Source of the DNA: Oscillospiraceae bacterium
GTDB lineage: Bacteria; Bacillota_A; Clostridia; Oscillospirales; Oscillospiraceae
DNA: 64,000 nucleotides
Assembly: GCA_015068055.1 (NCBI GenBank)
Contig: SVLG01000001.1
Span: forward strand, 15,964-79,963
Direction: 5' to 3'
A program made the translations under genes and the position numbers. The notes beneath the pieces were generated by a model. It saw only the letters and a program-made list of their open reading frames with translations, did not search any database and was not told the DNA's origin. Numbering within the stretch: the stretch's first letter is position 1; every line of letters begins with the position of its first letter. Positions 23,773-31,824 of this stretch are shown piece after piece.

Positions 23773-24423
23773 ATGAAGATCAACGAAGTGGAGACTCTGG
23801 CGGGCATCAGCAAGAAGAACATCCGCTTCTACGAGGAGCAGGGGCTCCTCTCCCCCAAACGCAACAGCGAAAACGGCTACCGGGACTACGGCGAGGCGGA
23901 GGTGGACACCCTCCGGCGCATCAAGCTGCTGCGGAAGCTGGGCATCTCCATTGAAGATATCCGCCGCATGCTCTCCGGGGAACACACCGTGGCCGACGGC
24001 ATGCGCCGCCATCTCATTACGTTGGAGCGCGAACGGCGCAATCTGGAGCTTTCCGCCGAGCTTTGCCGGGAGCTGCAGACAGAGGACGCCCCTCTCAGCG
24101 AGCTGGATGCGGCAAGCCTTCTGGAACGCATGGACGCGCTGGAACGGGGCGGCGCCGCCTTCCGGGATAAACAAAAAACCGATATGCGGCAGCGCTATAC
24201 AGCCCCGGTAATCATTACGGTGGTCTTTGTCGCGCTGATGGCGGCGCTGATAACCCTCCTGCTCTGGGGCTACCGGACAAATCCGGCAGAGGCCCCGCCC
24301 TTCTGGTTTTTGCTGGTGATCCTCGGTATTTTTGCCGCCGTGGCCGTGGGCGTGGTTCTGGCGCTGGTGCAGCGGCTTCGTGAAATTATGAAAGGAGAAA
24401 TGGACGATGCAAAATACTACTAA
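23773..24423 (+). CDS. MerR-family regulator with C-terminal membrane helices
   Basis: 216 residues. Residues 1-70 are a clear MerR winged helix (MKINEVETLAGISKKNIRFY, then YEEQGLLSPKR and YRDYGEAEVDTLRRI), followed by the dimerisation helix (about 75-115). Residues about 143-165 and 176-200 are two transmembrane helices, so the regulator is likely tethered to the membrane; there is no cysteine-rich metal site of the CueR kind. GGGAGG lies 9 bases before the ATG. It probably regulates its own operon through the 19-bp-spacer promoter. The next gene overlaps it by 17 bases. Confidence 0.9.
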   Translation: MKINEVETLAGISKKNIRFYEEQGLLSPKRNSENGYRDYGEAEVDTLRRIKLLRKLGISIEDIRRMLSGEHTVADGMRRHLITLERERRNLELSAELCRELQTEDAPLSELDAASLLERMDALERGGAAFRDKQKTDMRQRYTAPVIITVVFVALMAALITLLLWGYRTNPAEAPPFWFLLVILGIFAAVAVGVVLALVQRLREIMKGEMDDAKYY

Positions 24424-24637
24424 AAGCAAGATGCGCGGTGCCATTCTTTGGGCCGCGGTATTCGCGGGGCTCTTTGCCGCCTGTCTGGCCGCCGTCCTGC
24501 TGGATTGGGGCGCATGGTGGGAAAAGGCCCTGTGCGTGGGGCTGCTGGCCCCCTTTGTTGTCGGTGTTCTGCTGGCGCTGCGCCAGCGGCTGAAAGAAAT
24601 AAAAGGAGGAGAAGAAGATGCTGCTTCTGAATATTGA
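24407..24637 (+). CDS. Small two-helix membrane protein
   Basis: 76 residues with two hydrophobic segments (about 10-30 and 40-58) and a basic/acidic tail RQRLKEIKGGEEDAASEY. Its helical block and tail (LLALRQRLKEI) mirror the C-terminus of the upstream MerR protein (LALVQRLREIMKGE), which suggests that the two membrane parts are related, perhaps by duplication. GAAAGGAGAAATGG precedes the ATG. Overlaps both neighbours, so coupled expression is likely. Function unknown. Confidence 0.75.
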   Translation: MQNTTKSKMRGAILWAAVFAGLFAACLAAVLLDWGAWWEKALCVGLLAPFVVGVLLALRQRLKEIKGGEEDAASEY

Positions 24638-24929
24638 TCATGTCCCCGGCAAGGAGATTGAGGCGATGGGCCTTGTAAAAGGTACTGTGGTTTACTCCAA
24701 AAACTTCGGCAAGGACTTTATGGCCAGCATGAAAACGCTGGTGGGCGGCGAGCTGACGGGATATACCGAAATGCTCACCGAGGCCCGGCAGATCGCCACC
24801 AAGCGCATGGTGGACGAGGCCGAGGCCATGGGTGCCGACGCTGTGATCTGCATCCGCTTCGGCAGCGCTTCCCTGATGACCAGCGCCGCCGAGGTGGTGG
24901 CCTACGGTACGGCGGTAAAGTTTAAGTAA
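24618..24929 (+). CDS. UPF0145 (YbjQ-like) protein
   Basis: 103 residues, the usual size. The YbjQ family forms pentameric rings and has no settled function, though it has been linked to heavy-metal or membrane-associated proteins. Family segments: VKGTVVYSKNFGKDFMAS, ELTGYTEMLTEARQIA, and MGADAVICIRFGSA. AAAGGAGGAG lies upstream of the ATG. It is the last gene of the MerR operon, overlapping the small membrane protein gene by 20 bases. Confidence 0.88.
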   Translation: MLLLNIDHVPGKEIEAMGLVKGTVVYSKNFGKDFMASMKTLVGGELTGYTEMLTEARQIATKRMVDEAEAMGADAVICIRFGSASLMTSAAEVVAYGTAVKFK

Positions 24930-24933
24930 AGCT

Positions 24934-24999
24934 AAAAGCCCCCCTAAAAAAAGTCACGGTTATTCCGAACCGCGGTTCTTTTTCAGGGGGCTTTTTTCT
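24934..24999 (+). terminator. Terminator with an inner palindrome
   Basis: AAAAGCCCCCCT (24934-24945) pairs with AGGGGGCTTTT (24985-24995) and is followed by more T. Inside is GAACCGCGGTTC (24967-24978), a perfect palindrome, so the terminator is a branched or long stem. Confidence 0.75.
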
Positions 25000-25026
25000 G
25001 TTACAATCGGCACGAGGTGATGCTCC

Positions 25027-25938
25027 TTGAGAATCGTGGTGGAGCAGCTTTTGCTGCTGATACTTTTCATTGGCATTGGCTTCCTGCTGGGCCGAAAGGG
25101 AATTGCAGACAGCCGACACACCCAACTGCTCTCCTGTCTGGAAACCTATGTGTTTCTGCCGGCCAATGTATTGAAATCCTTTTCCGCCAACTTCACCCCG
25201 GCTTATCTCGGCCAGCGGTACAGCTATATTCTGGTGAGTCTGTGTCTGCTGCTTTTTCTGTACTCTGTCTCCCGGCCGCTCTCGCTGCGGCTCAGCGCTG
25301 ATGCTTACCAGCAGAAGGTCCTGCACTACTCCTTTGTCAGCGCCAATTATGCTTACATGGGCTACGCCCTTACCGCCGGAGTCTTTGGGGAATTGGCTCT
25401 GCTGAATATGATCGTTTTTGCCCTGCCCCTTTCCTTCTTCGCTCCCACCATCGGCTTTTGTCTCCTTACAAACGCCCCCATTTCTCTGAAAAAGCTCATC
25501 AATCCCCCCAGTGTGGCGCTGGTGGTCGGTGCGTTTCTGGGGCTTACGGGTCTTGGTCTGCCGGGCGTGCTGAAAACATTTACGGAAAAGGCCGCGGGCT
25601 GCATGGCCCCGATCAGTATGCTGCTGACCGGACTGGTGCTTTCCGAGTACCGCCTGCGTGATCTTTTGCGGGGCAGACTGGTTTATATCGTGACGGCCTT
25701 TCGTCTGCTGCTGATTCCCTGCGCCATGGGTGGCCTGCTGAAGCTCCTGAAGCTGGAGGAAATGATCCTCCCCGCCCTGATGCTCACAGCCATGCCCTGC
25801 GGACTCAACACCATTGTCCTCCCGCGGCTGGTGGGAGAGGACTGTCGGCTGGGCTCATCCCTGGTCTTCGTCTCCACCCTCCTTTGCTGCGTCACCATTC
25901 CTCTCTGCCTTTCCATCTTCGGCATCCGCGTAATATGA
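25027..25938 (+). CDS. AEC-family (auxin efflux carrier-like) transporter
   Basis: 303 residues with about ten hydrophobic helices in two five-helix halves. AEC proteins in bacteria carry organic acids such as malate or malonate, mostly as secondary carriers. Recognisable parts: the first helix LLILFIGIGFLLGRKGI, ETYVFLPANVLKSF, SANYAYMGYAL, and the late LPALMLTAMPCGLNTIVLPRLVGED segment. The TTG at 25027 is chosen because GAGGTG lies 7 bases upstream; no ATG is available close by. Stand-alone gene between two terminators. Substrate unknown. Confidence 0.87.
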   Translation: MRIVVEQLLLLILFIGIGFLLGRKGIADSRHTQLLSCLETYVFLPANVLKSFSANFTPAYLGQRYSYILVSLCLLLFLYSVSRPLSLRLSADAYQQKVLHYSFVSANYAYMGYALTAGVFGELALLNMIVFALPLSFFAPTIGFCLLTNAPISLKKLINPPSVALVVGAFLGLTGLGLPGVLKTFTEKAAGCMAPISMLLTGLVLSEYRLRDLLRGRLVYIVTAFRLLLIPCAMGGLLKLLKLEEMILPALMLTAMPCGLNTIVLPRLVGEDCRLGSSLVFVSTLLCCVTIPLCLSIFGIRVI

Positions 25939-25943
25939 CATGC

Positions 25944-25992
25944 AAAAAACCGCACACACCCCTCGGGGGCGTGTGCGGCGTTTTCTTTTTTT
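25944..25992. terminator. Terminator between the AEC gene and the permease remnant
   Basis: CCGCACAC (25950-25957) pairs with GTGTGCGG (25971-25978), with CCCC/GGGG inside, and T-rich sequence follows. The A-run on the 5' side gives a tract for the opposite strand as well. Confidence 0.8.
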
Positions 25993-26206
25993 ACTCCTTG
26001 ACGGAGCTGCCCATGACACCGGCCACGAAATGCTTCTGGAAGAACAGAAAGATCAGCAAAATCGGCAGCGTGGCCGCGCCGGCGGCCAGCATGATCACGC
26101 CGTATTGCTTTTCCCACTTGGCGCCGTTGAGTACCGAGAGCGCCAGCTGCCAGGTCTGCATATCGGTGGAGTTCAGGGTAATGTTACAATTCTGCTTGTC
26201 AAGCCA
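25991..26206 (-). pseudogene. Remnant of a carbohydrate ABC permease (C-terminal stump)
   Basis: On the minus strand, bases 26206 to 25991 read without a stop and end in TAA. The last 60 or so residues (NSTDMQTWQLALSVLNG, KQYGVIMLAAGAATLPILLI, FLFFQKHFVAGVMGSSVKE) are the unmistakable C-terminus of a MalG-type sugar permease: the final EAA-proximal loop, the last transmembrane helix and the closing FVAG motif. The other 200 residues are missing, and an in-frame stop lies at 26207-26209. It is therefore a deletion stump, with the break around 26190-26206. It is not closely similar to the intact permease at 20748-21620. Confidence 0.8.
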
Positions 26207-26364
26207 TTATTTAAAGATTTACCCCGATAAAGCAGCACTTCAGCATTGCATTTTCCTGTTACTCCGCTGCTTTTCCAATTATTCATAAGTTTTTTCAAAG
26301 TATTTGTGATTTACAGGAGCCGGGGGACGTAATAGAATGACAGCAGACAGGATGGTGGTGAACT
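26207..26364. other. Gap between permease stump and PseI-like gene
   Basis: A+T-richer DNA with no convincing promoter. It holds a short open frame, ATG at 26337 to TGA at 26378, with GGGGG about 10 bases upstream. This frame overlaps the presumed start of the PseI-like gene one base out of phase. Confidence 0.4.
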
Positions 26365-27396
26365 ATAAAGCTTTTTGACCGCATCAACAACGGCAGCACC
26401 TATATCATCGCGGAGATGTCCGGCAACCACGCGGGCAGTCTCGAGCATGCGCTGGAGATCGTCCACGCTGCGGCCTTTGCCGGAGCCGACTGCCTGAAAA
26501 TACAGACCTATACCTCCGACACACTGACCCTCGACAGCCGCAACGAGGAATTCATCTGGCACGGCGGTCTCTGGGACAACATGTGTCTCTACGACCTCTA
26601 CGCCCAGGCGGGCACTCCCTGGGAGTGGCACCGGGCCATCAAGGATGAATGTGAAAAGGTCGGGCTGGACTTCCTCTCCACTCCCTTCGACCCCAGCTCC
26701 GTGGATTTTCTGGAGGAACTGGGCGTGGAGCTTTACAAAATTGCATCCACGGAAATCGTGGACACGCCCCTGATCCGCTATGTGGCCTCCAAGGGAAAGC
26801 CCATGATCGTCTCCTGCGGCTTTGCCTCGGTGGAGGAGATTGAAGACGCGGTGAAGGCTATGGAGGAGGGTGGCTGCAAAGACTACATCCTGCTCCGCTG
26901 CAGCGCCGAATACCCGGCCCGGACCGAGAGGATGAACCTTTCCCTGATCCCGGACATGGCAAAGCGCTTTGGCTGCCGGGTGGGACTCTCCGACCACACA
27001 CTTACGGATCTCAGCTCCGTCATGGCCGTGGCCATGGGAGCCTGCGTCATAGAAAAGCACTTCTGCATCACCCGGGAGCACAGGAACCCGGACTCCGAGT
27101 TCTCCACCGAGTACGAGGACTTTAAAAAGCTGGTAAAGACCATCCGGGAGGCCGAAAAGGCCATCGGAACCGCCTTCTATGAGGGCGTGGACGCCGGAGG
27201 ACACCGCTTCCGCAGTCTTTTTGTCACGGCGGACGTGAAGGCCGGCGAGGTCTTTACACCGGAGAACATCCGCTCCATCCGCCCCGGTCACGGCATCTCC
27301 CCCAAGTACTACGACACCGTTCTCGGTAAAAAAGCAACGAAAAACGTTTCCCGGGCCACTCCGCTGACCTGGGACATGATCGACATGGAGGTTTGA
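26365..27396 (+). CDS. PseI/NeuB-family nonulosonic acid synthase
   Basis: A PEP-condensing synthase that builds a nine-carbon sialic-acid-like sugar. The TIM barrel starts STYIIAEMSGNHAGSLEHAL; the AEMSGNH form and EKHFCITREHRNPDSEFS favour pseudaminic-acid synthase (PseI) over NeuB. The C-terminal SAF domain is complete (SIRPGHGISPKYYDTVLGKKA). The first ATG in frame is at 26416, but it would remove the first barrel strand and its conserved Glu. The only good position for a start is an ATA at 26365, 5 bases after GGTGGTG, giving 343 residues. Otherwise the frame is joined from a short upstream ORF across a TTTTT run. No other nonulosonate genes are in the window. The next gene begins two bases after the stop. 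Confidence 0.83.
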   Translation: MKLFDRINNGSTYIIAEMSGNHAGSLEHALEIVHAAAFAGADCLKIQTYTSDTLTLDSRNEEFIWHGGLWDNMCLYDLYAQAGTPWEWHRAIKDECEKVGLDFLSTPFDPSSVDFLEELGVELYKIASTEIVDTPLIRYVASKGKPMIVSCGFASVEEIEDAVKAMEEGGCKDYILLRCSAEYPARTERMNLSLIPDMAKRFGCRVGLSDHTLTDLSSVMAVAMGACVIEKHFCITREHRNPDSEFSTEYEDFKKLVKTIREAEKAIGTAFYEGVDAGGHRFRSLFVTADVKAGEVFTPENIRSIRPGHGISPKYYDTVLGKKATKNVSRATPLTWDMIDMEV

Positions 27397-27398
27397 CT

Positions 27399-28952
27399 AT
27401 GAAAAAGTATATTGCTCTGATGCTGGCTGTCCTCATGTTTGTCGGCGCTCTGGCCGGCTGCGGCGGCAGCAAGGAAGAAGCCAAGACCGAGGCCCCCGCC
27501 GCGGAAGAAGCGCCCGCCGCTGCCCCCGAGGGGAAGAAGGAACTGGTGCTGGGCATGGACTCCGACATTGATGACCTGAACCCCATGTCCAACCAGATGA
27601 ATAACTTCATCGCTCTCTTTGTCTTCAACGTCTACGAACCCCTGTTCCACCTGAACGAAGACATGGAGTACGAGATGGATCTGGCCTCCGCCGTGGCACA
27701 GCCCGACGAGCTCACTTATGAGATCACCCTCCGGGAGGGCGTCAAGTTCCACAACGGTCAGGACTTCACCGCCGCCGACGTGATCCACACCATTGAATAC
27801 ATCCAGGACGAGGCGAACGCCGCCTGGCGCGCCCCCCAGTACGCCGCCGTGGAGAGCATGACCGCCGAGGGAGACTACAAGCTGACTATCCAGCTCAGCG
27901 TGGCCACCCCCGCCTTCATGGACAACCTGGCCTACACCCCCATCTTCTGCAAGGAGGATGATCCCGCCGCCCTCTCCTCTGCCGCCAACGGCACCGGCGC
28001 TTTCAAGTTCGTCAGCTGGGCCCCCAACGACAAGTTTGAGTTCGAGAAGTTCGCCGACTACTGGGATGCCGACGCCGTCAGCGTGGAAAAGCTCATTGTC
28101 AAGCCCTATCCCGACTACACCGTGGCCATCACCAATATGGAAGCCGGGGCTGTGGACATCCTCAACCGCGTCACCGTGGAGAACGCCCTGACCATCGAGG
28201 GCAAGAGCGGTCTGAAGCTGGTCAGCGCCAAGAGCTCCAACTCCATGGACCTCTTTGAGATTGGCCGCCACAACTGCGCGCCTCTGGCCGACCCCAAGGT
28301 CATGGAGGCCATGCTGCTGGCCTTTGATCTGGAGTCTGTGAACGCCGCTGTCTACCAGGGCAAGGGCGAGATCATGACCAGCTGCTACCCCGCCGGCGCC
28401 AAGTATCACAAGGATGTGCTGGCCAACGAGTACGATCTCGAGAAGGCCAAGGCTGCTCTGGCCGAGAGCGGCTACCCCGATGGCTTTGAGTTCACCTGCA
28501 AGATTCTCAAGGGCTATGACGCCGGTGAGATGGCCGCGGTCATCTGGCAGGCCTCCCTGCAGCAGATCGGCATCAAGATGAACGTCGTCAACGAGGAAAT
28601 GAGCGTGTGGCTGGAAAACTATCTGGGCCGCAGCTATGACATGATCTGGAACACCTACAGCATGGTGGGCTCCGACCCCGCCACCTTCAACTCCATCATT
28701 CTCGAGCAGCTTTACAGCTATCAGCTCTCCGATCTGCCCGATCTGCAGGCACTCATCGATGAGGGCCGCAGCACCGCCGACGAGAGCCGCCGCAGCGAAA
28801 TCTACAGCGAAATTCAGGACATCGTGGGCGAGTACGTCCCCGTCTATCCCTACATCAGCGCCCCCCTCATCTGCGGTGCGCAGGACTATGTCAACGGCCT
28901 TGAGGTCAACGGCATGGGCCATCTCAGTCTCAAGAACGTGACCATCGGCTGA
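27399..28952 (+). CDS. Family-5 solute-binding lipoprotein (Dpp/Opp type)
   Basis: 517 residues. Lipoprotein signal MKKYIALMLAVLMFVGALAGC with lipobox LAGC, an Ala/Glu-rich linker, then the SBP family 5 fold: LVLGMDSDIDDLNPMS, the signature region ITLREGVKFHNGQDFTAADV, and GTGAFKFVSW. Ligands of the family include di- and oligopeptides, opines, nickel chelates and some sugars; the pocket cannot be read here. ATG at 27399 with GGAGGT 7 bases upstream. Two bases after the PseI-like stop, so both are on one transcript. A strong hairpin separates it from the permease genes, which usually keeps the binding protein in excess. Confidence 0.94.
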   Translation: MKKYIALMLAVLMFVGALAGCGGSKEEAKTEAPAAEEAPAAAPEGKKELVLGMDSDIDDLNPMSNQMNNFIALFVFNVYEPLFHLNEDMEYEMDLASAVAQPDELTYEITLREGVKFHNGQDFTAADVIHTIEYIQDEANAAWRAPQYAAVESMTAEGDYKLTIQLSVATPAFMDNLAYTPIFCKEDDPAALSSAANGTGAFKFVSWAPNDKFEFEKFADYWDADAVSVEKLIVKPYPDYTVAITNMEAGAVDILNRVTVENALTIEGKSGLKLVSAKSSNSMDLFEIGRHNCAPLADPKVMEAMLLAFDLESVNAAVYQGKGEIMTSCYPAGAKYHKDVLANEYDLEKAKAALAESGYPDGFEFTCKILKGYDAGEMAAVIWQASLQQIGIKMNVVNEEMSVWLENYLGRSYDMIWNTYSMVGSDPATFNSIILEQLYSYQLSDLPDLQALIDEGRSTADESRRSEIYSEIQDIVGEYVPVYPYISAPLICGAQDYVNGLEVNGMGHLSLKNVTIG

Positions 28953-28975
28953 GCAAATATTTTTACGGCATAAGG

Positions 28976-29008
28976 AATGTCGGCTGCCTCGGTGAGGCAG
29001 CCGACATT
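28976..29008 (+). promoter_or_regulatory. Intercistronic hairpin after the binding-protein gene
   Basis: AATGTCGGCTGCCTC (28976-28990), loop GGT, GAGGCAGCCGACATT (28994-29008): 15 perfect pairs without a T-tract. Likely an mRNA-stabilising or partly terminating element between binding protein and permeases. Confidence 0.75.
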
Positions 29009-29030
29009 GTGGTGAACAGGAGGAACAACC

Positions 29031-29996
29031 GTGCGTATACTGGAGGTTCTGTTTTACATCCTAAAGCGGCTCATCATGGCGGCCTTTGTGCTGCTGCTGG
29101 TGTCGCTGATCATTTTTATCACCGTGCGGCTGACTCCCGGCGACCCCGTTTTGAACAAGATCGGCCCCTACGGAGACCCCTCCCCCGAAAACTACGCCCG
29201 CATCAGCGCCCAGCTGGGCATGGACAAGCCCTACGCGGTGCAGTATATCCGCTGGCTGCGCGACTGCCTGCGGCTGGACTTCGGCGTCTCCCTGCGCAGC
29301 GGTATCCCCATCGCCAAAACCATCGGGGAAAAGCTGCCCGTCAGTCTGGAACTGATCGGCGTATCGCTGCTGGTAGCAGTCTGCCTCGCCATCCCGCTGG
29401 GCATGGCGGCGGCACGGAAGCGCGGCGGTCTCGCCGACCAGCTCATCAGCGTTTTTTCCACCAGCTTCCTGGCGGTACCGGTTTTCTGCATCGGCCTTCT
29501 GCTGATCGTGGTCTTTGCTGTAAAGCTGCAGGTCCTGCCTTCCGGCGGCTATGTGAGCTTTGCGGAGGACCCGGCGGCCAATCTCCGCCATCTGGCCCTG
29601 CCCGCCATCACCCTGGGACTCTACGAGATGGCCATCTTCTGCCGCCATACCCGCTCTCAGGCGCTGGACGTTCTCAGCTCCAACTATGTCCGCACCGCCC
29701 GGGCCAAGGGCCTGCCCCGCAGGGGTGTATACTTTAAACACGCCCTCAAGAACATCCTTGTGATGATGATCACCATCATCGGCACGGAGTTTGCCACGCT
29801 CTTTGGCAGCACCGTCATCTGTGAACAGGTCTTTGGCTGGTCGGGTCTCGGCTGGTATATCTACCAGTCCATCGTCAACCAGGACTATCCCGCCGTGCAG
29901 GCCAGCGTGCTGGTGGTGGCGGCCATCTTCGTCGCTACCAATCTGCTGATGGATATTCTCGTCACGGTCATCGACCCCCGGGTCAGGCTCAAGTGA
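29031..29996 (+). CDS. Peptide-type ABC permease (DppB/OppB)
   Basis: 321 residues with six helices. N-terminal RLIMAAFVLLLVSLIIFITVRLTPGDP is typical of DppB, and the cytosolic loop NYVRTARAKGLPRRGVYFKHALKN is the ATPase-docking EAA motif. The C-terminal helix ends VTVIDPRVRLK. GTG start at 29031 with AGGAGG 7 bases upstream. It forms the membrane channel with the DppC-type subunit 13 bases downstream. Confidence 0.96.
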   Translation: MRILEVLFYILKRLIMAAFVLLLVSLIIFITVRLTPGDPVLNKIGPYGDPSPENYARISAQLGMDKPYAVQYIRWLRDCLRLDFGVSLRSGIPIAKTIGEKLPVSLELIGVSLLVAVCLAIPLGMAAARKRGGLADQLISVFSTSFLAVPVFCIGLLLIVVFAVKLQVLPSGGYVSFAEDPAANLRHLALPAITLGLYEMAIFCRHTRSQALDVLSSNYVRTARAKGLPRRGVYFKHALKNILVMMITIIGTEFATLFGSTVICEQVFGWSGLGWYIYQSIVNQDYPAVQASVLVVAAIFVATNLLMDILVTVIDPRVRLK

Positions 29997-30009
29997 GGGA
30001 GGGGCGAAG

Positions 30010-30828
30010 ATGAAAAGAAAGATCAAAATCACTAACCTTCTGGCCTTTGCGGTTTTGAGCTGCGCCATCCTCATGGCCCTGTTCCCCGCTCTCTTCACCT
30101 CCCGCGACCCCCTCTTTCTCGACCCTCTCAACCGGCTGCAGGGCATCAGCGCCGAGCACATCTTCGGCACCGATGAATATGGCCGGGATATCTGGGCCCG
30201 CATCGTCTACGGCACCCGCAACTCCCTGTCCGTGGGCTTCGGTGCCGCCCTGCTCGCCATGGTGGTGGGCGTGCCCATCGGACTTTTTGCCGGCTGGACG
30301 GGCGGCTTCGCCGACAGCCTCATCATGCGCATCATGGACGCCATCCAGTCCTTCCCGGCGGTGCTGCTGGCCATCCTCATCATGACCGTGCTGCCTGCCT
30401 CGGCGCTGACGCTGCTTTTGACCATCGGCATTGTGAACTTTCCCTACTTTGCCCGTATCGTCCGGAACAACGTGCTTTATATCAAGGAAACCGAGTATGT
30501 GGAGGCCACCCGGGCCTTCGGTGCCTCCGCCGCCTATCTGCAGCTGCACACCATTCTGCCCAACTGCGTCAGCGCCATCGTGGTTCAGTTTTCCCTGCTG
30601 GCGGGCAACGCCATTCTGCTGGAAGCCGGACTGAGCTTTCTGGGGCTCGGACTGCAGCCTCCCGCCCCCGCCTGGGGTTCCATGCTCTCCTACGCCCAGG
30701 GCTATATTGACCGGGCCTTCCACTATATTCTCGCGCCCACTCTGGCCATTTTCCTGCTGGTTCTGAGCATCAACACCTGCGGCGACGCCCTCCGGGACTG
30801 GCTGGACCCCAAGAGTCGGCGCCGATAA
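30010..30828 (+). CDS. Peptide-type ABC permease (DppC/OppC)
   Basis: 272 residues. Begins with a basic N-terminus and one helix, then the conserved HIFGTDEYGRDIWARIVYGTRNSL of DppC. EAA loop: EYVEATRAFGASAAYLQLHTILPN. The end LLVLSINTCGDALRDWLDPKSRRR is typical. Twelve bases separate it from the first ATPase gene. Confidence 0.96.
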   Translation: MKRKIKITNLLAFAVLSCAILMALFPALFTSRDPLFLDPLNRLQGISAEHIFGTDEYGRDIWARIVYGTRNSLSVGFGAALLAMVVGVPIGLFAGWTGGFADSLIMRIMDAIQSFPAVLLAILIMTVLPASALTLLLTIGIVNFPYFARIVRNNVLYIKETEYVEATRAFGASAAYLQLHTILPNCVSAIVVQFSLLAGNAILLEAGLSFLGLGLQPPAPAWGSMLSYAQGYIDRAFHYILAPTLAIFLLVLSINTCGDALRDWLDPKSRRR

Positions 30829-30840
30829 GGAGACAAAAGT

Positions 30841-31824
30841 ATGTCCGCTGAACTTTTAAAAATAGAAGATCTGCAGGTGGTCTTCCCCACGCGCACCGGC
30901 AGGAGCATCGCTGCAGACGGCGTGAGCTTTTCCATACGCCGGGGGGAGATTTTCGGCATCGTGGGCGAGAGCGGCTGCGGCAAGTCCATCACCTCCCTTT
31001 CCATCCTGCGGCTCATTGCCCCGCCGGGGCAGATCAGCCGGGGCCGCATCCTCTATGAAGGGGAGGACCTCCTCACCATCACGGAAAGGGAGATGCAGCA
31101 GCGTATCCGGGGCAACGAAATCGCCATGATCTTTCAGGAGCCCATGACCAGCCTGAACCCTCTCTTTACCATCGGTGAACAGATCATGGAGCCGCTGCGG
31201 CTCCACCAGAAGCTCAGCCGCCGGGCCGCCGCGGAGCGGGCGGTGGAGATGCTGCACGCCGTGGGCATCCCCCTGCCCCTAAAGCGCATGGGCGAGTACC
31301 CCCACACCCTTTCCGGCGGTATGCGTCAGCGGGCCATGATCGCCATGGCCATGTGCTGTGACCCCAAGCTCCTCATTGCCGACGAGCCCACCACCGCGCT
31401 GGATGTGACCACCCAGGCCCAGATCCTCAAGCTCATGAAGGAGCTGAAGGAGCAGCGGCAGAGCTCCATCCTCCTCATTTCCCATGACCTTGGCGTGGTG
31501 GCCAACATGTGTGACCGCATCGCCGTCATGTACTGCGGCAAGGTGGTGGAGGAGGGCAGCACCCGGGAAATTCTTAAAAACCCCCTGCACCCCTATTCCC
31601 GGGGTCTCATCGAGTCCATCCCCAGCGTCCGGGAGAGCCGGGCGACCCTGTACAGCATCCCCGGCACCGTGCCGGTGAATACCGGGGACATCCCCGGCTG
31701 TCCCTTTGCCGCACGCTGCAACCGCTGCACGGAGCGTTGCATCCGGGAGGCTCCCTCCATGCGGCCCTTCGGCGCTGACCATGCCGTCAGCTGCCATTAT
31801 CCGGGAGGTGAAGACCATGGCTGA
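30841..31824 (+). CDS. Peptide-type ABC ATPase (DppD/OppD)
   Basis: 327 residues. Walker A GESGCGKS, signature LSGGMRQRAMIAMA, Walker B LLIADEPTTALDVT, switch His in LISHDLGVVANMCDR. The C-terminal oligopeptide extension has four cysteines in CPFAARCNRCTERC, the [4Fe-4S]-like cluster motif of OppD/DppD ATPases. It overlaps the second ATPase gene by 8 bases. Confidence 0.96.
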   Translation: MSAELLKIEDLQVVFPTRTGRSIAADGVSFSIRRGEIFGIVGESGCGKSITSLSILRLIAPPGQISRGRILYEGEDLLTITEREMQQRIRGNEIAMIFQEPMTSLNPLFTIGEQIMEPLRLHQKLSRRAAAERAVEMLHAVGIPLPLKRMGEYPHTLSGGMRQRAMIAMAMCCDPKLLIADEPTTALDVTTQAQILKLMKELKEQRQSSILLISHDLGVVANMCDRIAVMYCGKVVEEGSTREILKNPLHPYSRGLIESIPSVRESRATLYSIPGTVPVNTGDIPGCPFAARCNRCTERCIREAPSMRPFGADHAVSCHYPGGEDHG

